64,000 bases of DNA from Xenoacremonium recifei (taxonomy: Eukaryota; Ascomycota; Sordariomycetes; Hypocreales; Nectriaceae): NCBI GenBank assembly GCA_012184525.1, contig WOFQ01000047.1, positions 1 through 64,000 of the forward strand, in the 5' to 3' direction. Shown here piece by piece: positions 33,316-42,834 of this stretch; position 1 is the stretch's first letter; every line of letters starts with the position of its first letter. Made by a program: the position numbers and the translations under genes. The notes under the pieces were generated by a model that was not told the origin of the DNA, searched no databases, and was given only the letters and a program-made list of their open reading frames with translations.

Positions 33316-35141
33316 GAAGATAATGGAGAATCAGGTTTGCAAGGAGTATTTTGAGGGAGTTGAAGTCGCGGGGCGGAGCTGAAAAACGGCCCGTCAAAGC
33401 TTATACCACGGCGTCCTTTGAGGTCACGCGACACCTGCAAAGGCGTCCTTTTCGGCATTTTTAGTACACAAAGCGTGTTCGCATGGCGGCATAGACCTGG
33501 CATTTTTTGTTACAGCCCAGGCTGAGATTGAAGCATTACGGAGACTACTAATGAATTCTTGGCCTTGAAGTGTTGAGTCGAGACACATGTTGAGAGTTGT
33601 CATGTCACGACACGTTTCAGGGCATCTGAAGCTTAAAAAGCATGGGAGTTTGGGGATACTTGCGCATGTGTTCACTTTTGTAGAGGAGGGCGGGGAGATA
33701 AGGTAGCCAACCGCCAGCTATGAATTCAAGAATGCTAATACCTGTGAACGAGTGGTTGCCTTGATTGATTGATTCCGTGATCGCGATCGGGAGCGGGCTT
33801 GATAGATGATGTAACTCGACGGCAGCCTCACTGCGTCATCCACAGCAAAAGGGGGTATGACGCTGTTGGCGGGCTTGCTCGCGTGCGGGACAGCAGCACA
33901 AAGAGAACAGCTTGACAAAAAAAAAGGCAGAAGCAAAAGCAAGGGGGGGACAAAAAAGATAGCTGCTGAGACACAAGCTAGACTCGGCTAAGCAAAGGCA
34001 TCCCGGGCAGCGCGCAAAAAAACGCTGCTAAAGCTGGGGGAACGGGACATTCGGACGGGCCACTCAGCGGTGACACGTTTTGATCAATGCGACTTTGATG
34101 GATTGTAGGCCCACCCGTGCATGGCGATGGGAAATGGGCGGGTTTGTGAGGACACAGGAGACACGCTGAACCTTACGTTGATTGAGTTTTGGCCAGCAGC
34201 GAGACTTTGAGCGTCTTTGAGGGAGTGTGTGATAAGGAAAGCAACTGGTGGTGGAGGAGGAATGGCAGGTTTCCTCTCGTCGGGTTATTTTGTCGCCCTC
34301 CCCCTTTTAGCGCGGCTATCACATGCATGAACAAACAGCTGGGCTGGCCACTGAAATAAATGGGAATAAATGATGGATGGACCACATCATCGCTGGTCGC
34401 TCAGTGGGTGTTTCGGGCGATGCAAGGGGAATTGCCTCAGCGCTGCAGAGGGCCTCGACACCTAATTACAGCCGGTGTAGACAGAGAGCTCTGGAAGCTT
34501 CATGGAATGTTGTGGTGGTGCCCATGACGGGAGGCGCTGAAGACGAGAAGTACCGGTACTTGATGCGCCGCCGTCTGCTGGCGATCGCTGCAAGTACCGA
34601 TGGGTTCTCCGTTGCTGTGGCACGGCCTGCGTCATCTGGGAATAGCTCCTACCTTACCTTACAGGGCGCACTAGCCACAGTTTGAGCCCACTCCAGCTGC
34701 TGTTGTCTGGCTGTCTGTGCCTGGTTTTTTTTTGCTCCCAGGCTGCTCCTGCTGCTGTTGCCCGTTCAAGCGTCACTCCATCCCATCCCATCCCATCCAA
34801 GAACTTCTCCCTCTGCAATCTCTAGCCACCTATCTCCTCCCTCCTCCTCCATCACACCTCGCTGCGAATCGCCTCATCCTCTGCGTCTCCATCAGGTACT
34901 TGACTCCAGGCTCTCCTGCTGCGCTCGCTCAACCCCTGCTTGCCCACACACAGACAGCCAGCTTGCTGCTCCCTTGGTCGGGCCACTTTTGCTAATCGTG
35001 CGTGCTCCCGCTTCCAGAAACCAATTTCCTCCTATTTGAGCTTTTGATATCTGTTTTTGCCCACCGCCATCCTCTGCGCCACCCGCAAACCGCCCTCCAA
35101 ATCATCGTCTCCTCTGCTTGACTCCAGCTCTTGCTGTCGCC
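33316..35141. other. Long intergenic region, promoter and leader of RTN1
   Basis: 1.8 kb without a convincing gene. Near the right end it is strongly pyrimidine-rich, with a CCATC pentamer repeat at about 34778-34798. This is typical of the 5' leader of highly expressed fungal genes. Confidence 0.6.
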
Positions 35142-36511
35142 ATGGCTGATACCGGTGTCGACGCCCCCGTCACCAACGGCTCGTCTCTGCTTGAGACCAC
35201 CAAGACCAGTGGGGTGCGTTGTCAATGTGCGGAACGATTCGGATGCGCCTGTTGCTAACTCTGCGCCGATAGTGATCCTCTTTGTGCTTCCATGACGTCG
35301 AGCATTGTCGAATACTGACCGCGATCCAACAGACGCTGCTGCTGCGTACAACTCGGTCACCAACGGTACGAGACCGCCCTATCTTGCTTGACCGACCACG
35401 GCAGACGACGCTTGTCCTTGATACTGACCGCGAATACAGGCCCCGTTGCCCAGAACGTCAAGGGACACACCGAGAAGGCCTCCAATGAGCTCTCAAACCT
35501 GGCTGCTGCTCGACGGACTCCCGCGACTCCCGCCGCGACTGGCCAGCCTCTCACACACTACCACTCCTTCTTTTCGGAGCTCCTGTCGTGGAACAACCCT
35601 CGTAAGTGGAATTATCACAGACCGATATAGGAGCTGTGTGGCACTGACACCCTGTCCAAGGGGCTTCCGCCATTGCGTACGTGACAATTGTGTCCCTCAT
35701 CTTCGCCGCTCGCTATCTCGACGTTCTCCGATGGTCCTTCAAGCTGTCCTGGATGCTGCTCGGCGTCACCGTCGCCGCCGAGGCGGCCGGTAAGCTCGTC
35801 CTCAACCACGGCCTCGCGACCCAGTTCCGACCTCGCCGATACTACACCGTCCCCCGCGAGACCCTGGATGCCATGATTGGCGATGTCCACGAGCTGGTCA
35901 ACTTCTTCGTCATTGAGGCTCAGCGAATCCTGTTCGCCGAGAACGTCCCTGCTTCCGCTGCCGTAAGTTACTCCTCCCTTGATCTGAGACGACAGCGGGA
36001 AAGCTAACTTAGCCTGCTCTGCTAGGCTTGCGTCGCCGCCTTCCTCTCCTACTACCTCGTCAAGCTCGTCCCCTACTGGGGTCTGGCCGTTATCGCGACC
36101 ACCGTTGTCTTCTTCGTGCCTCTGATCTACACCACCAACCAGGAGATCATTGATGCGCAGATCCACAACGCCTCTGAGCTCATCAACGCCCAGACCAGCC
36201 AAGTCCGCGAGGTTGCCTCCAAGCAGATGGAGCAGGTCTCTGCCCTGGGCAAGCAGTATGCGGGAGACTACACTGGCAAGGTCCAGGAGCTCCTCCGTGG
36301 CCGCAACCACAGCGCCGAGCTCACCCCTAAGCCCGTTGAGCAGGCCCCTCCCGCCTACACCGTCAAGGAGAAGGCGCCCGTCTTCCCCGAGGCTCCCACT
36401 TCCGAGCCCGAGAATGTCAGCATTCCTGACGTTCCCACTTCGGCTCTCGACGCGGCGGCCGCTCCCGAGGAGTCCGTCGTCCCCGAGGACAAGCCCATGG
36501 TTGCCTCCTAG
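35142..36511 (+). CDS. RTN1: Reticulon-like protein Rtn1
   Basis: The start is ATG 35142 (CGCCATGGCTG). Well-supported exons are 35333-35365, 35440-35601, 35661-35962 and 36026-36511. Exon 1 (from 35142) should end near 35213, but its phase does not fit exon 2 (see findings). The reticulon homology domain contains AYNSVTNGPVAQNVKGHTEK, then LTHYHSFFSELLSWNNPRAS, then two long hairpin membrane segments: AIAYVTIVSLIFAARYLDVL through the following hydrophobic stretch, and ACVAAFLSYYLVKLVPYWGL onwards. The C-terminal tail is amphipathic, then Pro/Glu-rich. Reticulons wedge into the ER membrane and shape tubules. The match to fungal Rtn1 is strong across all but the first exon. Confidence 0.9.
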
Positions 36512-37367
36512 ACGACGAATCGACGATACGGCGCGATTTCCACCGCGACTTCCACGTGTACACGAGCTGAGCAAAGGCATAGCTGGCCTAGGCAATGACA
36601 TGTTTGACGGCATTTCGGGGCGCGTGTCTTTTCCGTATTCAAGGGCTTGGGGACTGACTTGACTTTGACAAATTGGAATTCGGGGGCGTGGATCTGCTTT
36701 TTGGGTGCGTGCAATTCTATGCGCTGCCACCCCACCACCATGCATTATTTCTATGCGACGATGACTTGAAGTTGTTGGGCTACGAAACATGACCAATTCA
36801 AAGGGGGATGATGAAAAATGGGACGTGAAAGGAGACTGGCATTGAAACCGCCGTCGGGACACGGGACGGAGGAGCAAGGAAAAAAAATAATGCCGGGAGG
36901 ATGAAGTGTGACGTCTCTGTTGTATGAGTTCTTCTTTTTTACCTTTTTAATCAAATGGGTGTCGATGGTAGATGGGCGCTTTCAGGTCTGAGGCTTATAT
37001 CCCGTGATGGTCTGTCTGTCTGGCTTACCGGATTGTGGGCGGAATGTATATTGTGTGTTTCATTTGCGAGAGGTTGCTTTTGTGACTCGTTCAGTTAATA
37101 TCGCACAATTACCGTAGTATTTTCCATCTTACATGGTAGATGTGAACTTAGTGACTCGTGTTGTGGTATAAGCATCGGTCGGAGGGTTGATATTGACTTC
37201 ACGTAGTTCCAATCACCAAGCACGCCAGATCTTATAAAGAACAATATAGCCCTTTCTGAATTGGTATTGCTAACTTTTGTTTCTTTTCTCACCTAAACGC
37301 CAAAATTTGTGCAAAAACATGACTGAACATGTTCCCCCCCTGATGATACCCCTGAATTGCCCTCCCC
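36512..37367. other. Convergent 3' region, nothing recognised
   Basis: 850 nt between the stops of RTN1 and BMS1, moderately AT-rich. No gene or clear repeat. Confidence 0.6.
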
Positions 37368-40300
37368 TTACCTCTGCCGCTTCCCACCGCCGCCCGCATC
37401 ATCACCAGCACTCCTCTTGCGCCCGTTCTTGCGCCAGAACTCCTTCGTCTCACGCTTCTCACGCGCAGCCTTCTTCTCAGCGCTGTCCGCAAGCTTCTTC
37501 TTGAAAGCCGCGCGGTTCTCGTCCTTCTTGGCACGGCGCTTGGCGGCGGCGTCGTTGCGGATGGTGAGCAGCTGCTGCATCAGCGCGCGGGCCTTCTTCT
37601 CGTCGGAGCCGGAGGGTAAGACGACGGCGCGCTTCTGCAGGTAGGTCTCGCGCTTCTGTTTCTTGGCCTGGACGATCTGCGAGCGGTAGGGCAGCTCGGC
37701 GGCGAGGGCGCGCGGGACGCGTAGGGGGTTGAAGTGGCGGGTCTCGCGCTCGATGGCTCGGTATTGGCTGTTCTTGAGTTGGGGTGCGGTGAGACCCTGT
37801 GCACGGCGGACTTCGCCGGTGAGACGCATGGGTTGCCAGCCGATGAGGTTGGTGACGGGGTTGTAGAAGCGGTGTGGCTTGATGGGGTACCAGGCGCGCA
37901 GGAAGACGATGTCGCTGAGCAGGATCTTGTCCTCGAAAGTTGCTCGGAAGTGACCCTCGGGCTTGGCTAGAGCGCGCTTGATCTGACCCCGGACGCCCGA
38001 GACTGTCTTGATGGCGGCACCCTCGAACTTGGCAATCTCAAGTGACGAGTTGAACATGTCCTTGATGAAGGCAGTGTTCTTGTAGATCTTGGCCGGTGTG
38101 CCAGTGAGCTTGAGTTTCTTGACGATTTCGGTGGACTCGTCGACGCTGAGAACAGTACCGGTTGCGGCGATACGGAAGCCCGCGTTGGCGTTGCTCAGCG
38201 AGTTGAAGCACACGAAACCTGTGTTGGGCGCGATCAGGGGCCCGTAGATGGTACCGAAGCAGTGCATGTGCTCGGGCGAGTACTTGAGCATACGGTTACG
38301 CGTCCGCGAATCCGTCGTGCTGTAGATGGGTAGGGTCTGGAAGCGCCGCCACCCCAACGAAAAGATTAGGGGGTCGTTGGTTTTAAGAATACGCTTGTGC
38401 CAGCGGTGACGCTTGATGCGCACTTGAAGGAACCCAAACCGGTCTTCAGTAGGAGAGAGACCACCGATGATGATGGGTAGGCGTGAGTCGAAGCGTGAGA
38501 CGAACTCAGCTGGCACACCCTCGAGCACCACCTTGGCATACTTGCCGGCCCGGAAGCCCTCGACGGCGGTGCGCTGGCGTTCGTCGAGGTTCTCGAACTC
38601 CTCCTTGTTGATATCGAGCTGCTTCTGGATCATGGCCTTCTGTGCATCATACCATTCGTCCTCGCCAAACTCTTGGATATCACCGCCGTCTCGTCGCGCA
38701 TTGGCCTTGTCGTTGAGAAAGCCGTCTCGATCTTCTTCCTCAAACCGCAGTTTGAGTTCTTCTTTCCGTTGTGCGTTCTTAGCGCGCTCGGCCTCGATCT
38801 CTTCCGCAGTCTGTTGAACTGGCTGTTCCTCGCCTGCGTCGTCGCCCGTGGCTTCAAGATCTTCAAACACACCATCGCCTTCGTCATCCTCATCGTCTTC
38901 GTCGCCGAAGCCGTCGTCATCGTCTCCATCCTCATCGTCGTCGTTTCTTCCCAAGCTCGCCGATGTGAAGCGTCTTCGCAGAGCTTCAATGTTTTCTTCT
39001 TCTGCCCACTTGGCTGCAAGATCTTGGTAGTCAAAGAGCGGGATCGATCTGTCCTCAATGAGATCTTCCTTTTCTTGTTTTGACTTCTTGAAGAACTCTT
39101 CGTCGTCCGAGTCGTCTTCAATGTTTTCTTCCTCTGGTTCTTGATCATCGCCTCTCCATCGTGCTAGGGCTTCTTCCGGAGTCATAGACTCGTCGTACAT
39201 GTATTTTGCGAGATCGCCCGTGTGAAAGGTTCTTCGTCGGCTGTGAAGCTTGCTGGCCTTGCCCGCAAGGTCATCCTTCCACCGCAGGGCTGCAGCCTCC
39301 TCGTCAGAGTCGTACTCCTCGTCGTCATCCAAGCCCTCATCTGGGTCTGATATTGATCCGAGATCTGAGTCGCTGTCGGCAAATGCAATGTCCTCCTCAG
39401 AGACCGCCTTGTCCTTGTCTTTGCGGAACATTTTGCCCAATTTTCCTTCGTTGAACTCGGCCTCCAGGTCTGAATCGCCCATTTCATCGTCCTCACTTCC
39501 GCTGACAAAGCCCTCGTCTTCCCCTTCGTCATCTGATTCGCGCTCGGCAAATCGTGCTTGACGTTGAGATTTCCTTCCGGTGTCCTCTTCCTCGTTGACC
39601 TCCTTGACTTGATGACCGCCCTTGAAAAGCTGCACACCTTCCTCGGTTTGGCCAAGTAGTCTCCGCTCTGCCTGAAGTCCTACTATCATCTCCTCACCCT
39701 CACCACGCTCGACATTCTCATCGTCTTTATCAAAGGTGAATCCTTTCTCTCGAGTAATCCAGACGGCATCGCCATCAATCTTTAAACCACTTCGATCTGA
39801 CATGGGCGCGTGCAGCTTCTTCTCTTTTTCATCTAGCCGCCGCCGCCCAGTCTTTCCGGTGATCTTCGCGATCGCTTGTTCCATGGCGGGCGTGGGGCAA
39901 GGATCAGGTAGGACTTCCATGTTCGACACAGTGAAGTCTCCCAAACCGGGGACGTGAACTCGCTGTCCATGAGATGCGAAATTGGTCCCTCGGAGGTACC
40001 CTGACAGGACGACTGAACGATCGCATTTGGGGTCTTCTTCGATTTTGGTGGGGTGAGTGATGTCTCGAAAGCTGTCGATGATGGAGTAAGGGTGGGAGTT
40101 GCGCCAGATGAGGGGTCGTGGGTTTTTCATGACGGAAAGGAAGCGGGAGAGGTTATGAACCTCACGATCGGGGTATCGGCCATTGATTACACCAGAGAGG
40201 TAGAAAAGATGTGCGCCCTGGTATAGTTCCGTCCACAATCTTCGCTTTAACCGCTTCTTGGCATCCTTCAAAGCCTGGGGTTTCCTGAAGAGATCGAGAT

Positions 40301-40923
40301 GGGTCAGAATACCAAAGACATTTCCGGGCATACCCGTAGCTGCCAAGATATTGAGAAACTCCATCGTCTCCATTTCGAAGCCATAGTTGCCGTCAATCAT
40401 CAGGAGAACAATGTCGGCCACTTTCGCGATGTCGACCATGGCTTCGAGCTCATTGGGGCATTCGACGAAGGTCAAGCGCTGCTTCTTGGATGTCACCACG
40501 GTGATAGGCCCTTGGGGGTCGGTGATGGTCTCTTTCGCATATCGTCGAATGAGTGATTTGAGGAGAGTCGTCTTGCCTACGCCGGGCGGACCGACGATGG
40601 TTACGAGTCGAGGCGGGGCCTCATCGGGGAGGCGGTCGACGAGAGGGACATGGAGGCGTTTTTCTTTGATCTGGGAAAGACAGTGAGCATGAAGACGAGC
40701 ACCCTGATTCCGGGAGAGGCGATCCTACATCTTGCGATCTCGCGGCTTGTCGTTGAAGCTTGCCGGGATGAGCGAAGGCGAAGGCTTTGGGATTGCGCTC
40801 TGGATCAAGTCAGCGCACGCCTCTTCACAGGCGCATTGATTAGTGGCCCGACTTACCTCCAGTATGCTGGGCTTTCTTCTTGTCCTTGGACTTGCGATGC
40901 GGCTTGTGCACCTGGTCCTCCAT
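37368..40923 (-). CDS. BMS1: Ribosome biogenesis GTPase Bms1
   Basis: Three exons, 40923-40857, 40799-40729 and 40670-37368, give 1146 residues. The N-terminus MEDQVHKPHRKSKDKKKAQH is the typical basic start of Bms1/Tsr1 proteins. The GTPase domain has the P-loop GPPGVGKTT (residues 73-81), a Glu-Cys-Pro version of the G3 motif (FVECPNE, with no DxxG) and G4-like THLD. The central part is a long acidic region (SGSEDDEMGDSDLEAEFNE and others). The C-terminal AARP2CN/DUF663 half includes GWRRFQTLPIYSTTDSRTRN and FRATFEDKILLSDIVFLRAW. Bms1 acts in the nucleolar SSU processome with Rcl1 in 18S rRNA maturation. Splicing is needed to produce the P-loop exon start and the Met; a long downstream ORF alone would lack both. 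Confidence 0.96.
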
Positions 40924-41315
40924 GGTTGCGCGATGTCTCTATTCTGAGAGCATGCTAGAGAGGTTGACTTTCCGTGCCAAAAATTTCCCTGGGTCGTCCA
41001 TCGAAATTCTTCCTTATCGCTTATCGGAGACTGTTGTTCCACTGCGGGCGCCCCACATTTGGCACGCTTTCCACCCACTTGCCACCTTGGACCCTGTTAT
41101 CGATAAGTTGCCCTCTGCTTGCTCTTAAGTTGCCAAGACGTGACGAAGATATGCCGTTCAATTCGTGGGAAGTATGTTGAGTGTTGCCAGGAATCGGTGA
41201 TTTTTGATGGGGCACTTGTCTGCCTCGCTTTCGGAGTCTCGGCTAGTTCTAAAGTCTGTTAGTTTATCACTGAAGGTAGTTGGGCGTCCCTACCTTAATT
41301 TGGGCAGATTTCGGT
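40924..41315. promoter_or_regulatory. BMS1 upstream region
   Basis: About 390 nt. It contains TATCGATAA and TTATCGCTTATCGG, GATA-type motifs, at about 41013-41105. No gene seen. Confidence 0.4.
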
Positions 41316-41560
41316 CCCTGCCCAGGACCTAGCAGTTTAAGATCTTGCTAAGATCAAGCAGTTTTAAGTCATGCTTAGGAACAGATCGTAAATTTCTGAG
41401 GCAGTTTACAGTCCATACCTGGGACTCACGAGGTAGTTTAAGGTCATTGCCTAGGACCCGACTTCTAAGATGTGCCGGCATCAAGCAGTTTAAGGTCTTG
41501 TTCAGTTGCTCAGGACCGAGTAGTTTATGGTCCTGCTCAGGACCAGGCAGCAGAACAGAG
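41316..41560. repeat. Degenerate interspersed-tandem repeat
   Basis: Six or more imperfect copies of the phrase GCAGTTTAAGGTCnTGC followed by YYAGGACC lie at intervals of about 25-60 nt. Examples are near 41333, 41358, 41401, 41433, 41486 and 41520. Units have diverged by substitution and indels. This is old repeat DNA, not coding. Confidence 0.7.
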
Positions 41561-41694
41561 GATGAAGAAAGAAGGAAAAAGAAATTACGGAAGTGTCAAT
41601 TCGAAGAAAATAAATAACCCAGTCGCGCGCCAGAAAACACCAGGGTCGCACCTTCCTCCTCAACCCGCGAGAGTCAAGCCGGGCCAGTGACGGA

Positions 41695-41900
41695 CCAACG
41701 AGCTTTCCGAAAAATATATCGGGAGATAGGTATTTAAGGAATATATATAAGTATATTAAAAAGGCCCTAAATTTATTAAAAGCCTCCTAAGTACCTCTAA
41801 TTTAAGAAACTGCAGTATATTAACTTACTTTCTTACTTTTATTTTATATAATATGAAAGCAGTTTCCTCTAGTACTTATATGAAGTGACCTTTGTATTTT
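41695..41900. other. AT-rich island, RIP-like
   Basis: About 200 nt dominated by A/T and TpA steps (AAATATATC, ATATATAAGTATATTAA, TTTTATATAATATG), in sharp contrast to flanking GC-balanced DNA. In filamentous ascomycetes such islands usually mark a repeat mutated by repeat-induced point mutation. Confidence 0.55.
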
Positions 41901-41922
41901 AGTGGCATTTTGCTTGACAAAG

Positions 41923-41965
41923 AATTCACATTCCTCCCCCCACCTAAACTGTTAGAATGTGAATT
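41923..41965. repeat. 11-bp inverted repeat
   Basis: AATTCACATTC at 41923-41933 is exactly complemented by GAATGTGAATT at 41955-41965. The flanks are also partly complementary (TTGACAAAG against TTGTCCAGCAAG). It may be the terminus of a degraded element. Confidence 0.7.
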
Positions 41966-42022
41966 GTCCAGCAAGTTGGAAAAGCCATTAATGCAAGGAG
42001 GTGCTTAAGTGCTTACATGCAG

Positions 42023-42065
42023 ATCTACTCCGTACTGTTACTGACTCCCCCAGTACGGAGTAGAT
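42023..42065. repeat. 15-bp perfect inverted repeat with TACGGAGTA core
   Basis: ATCTACTCCGTACTG at 42023-42037 is the exact reverse complement of 42051-42065, around a 13-nt spacer. A perfect 15-bp arm is far beyond chance. The CTCCGTA motif is familiar from fungal transposon and repeat ends. Confidence 0.85.
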
Positions 42066-42834
42066 TCGCCACTGTTCTCAACCCCGCTAAGCCACACACT
42101 CAGCCTCCATAACGGCTTTTTCCTGCAGGACACAAGTACACAAATTTCTCGCATGCACTGCAGAACAAGTGGATTTAGTACGACCTACTGCGTACGTTTT
42201 CGTATAAATTCTGGATTAAATTCCCTTCTGCGGCAGGCGGTCAGTCAAGCCGGTGCTGTTGGGCGCTCCCGTGGCCCTGTCTCAATGATTCACACTGGCT
42301 CCCCCAATCAGCGCCCTAGAAATTGGAGCCACGCGCAGGCAACCACCACCGGCAGCAAGGCATCAACTTCATCCCTCCATCATCCTGCAAACGTTAATTT
42401 CTGCTTCTACAAAACCCCCTTCACTTTCAGCTACATATTACCGTGCTCAGTCTGTTCGTCCACTCCCATAGCTATTTGTTACTCTGATCTTTGCTCTCCC
42501 ATCTCCTGCCATAATTGAACTACCTATCTGTATCTCTTTGACCGGATCCCTGCTTGTCTCATCTGTGTCAGCCTGCATCGCCCTGCATCGCGTCGCCCAT
42601 CTCGAGCCTCAGGCAGCCATCGCCTGTTGAGTGAGCTGTTTGTTCGGCATACTTCGTTTCTTGTCTCGCTCAACTGTTTTGTGACGCTCGCATCGTCCCG
42701 AAGGTCCTGCCAGAATCGCGGTCTCTGTTCGACGCTGTCGCTTGTCGCTGTCTGACGGGCAGCAACCGAGCTGTCAGCAGTTCCCCTCATATTCTGCATT
42801 GCTGCCGAAAACTAGGTAGCTTTTCACGGCCAAC
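42066..42834. other. Presumed promoter and leader of the BTB-like gene
   Basis: 770 nt with CT-rich tracts (about 42340-42500) and no convincing ORF. Confidence 0.5.

Noticed and set aside
35615..36877. 420-codon minus-strand ORF over RTN1
   Set aside because: Antisense to spliced reticulon exons; its Gly/Leu/Val-rich composition is that of a shadow frame.
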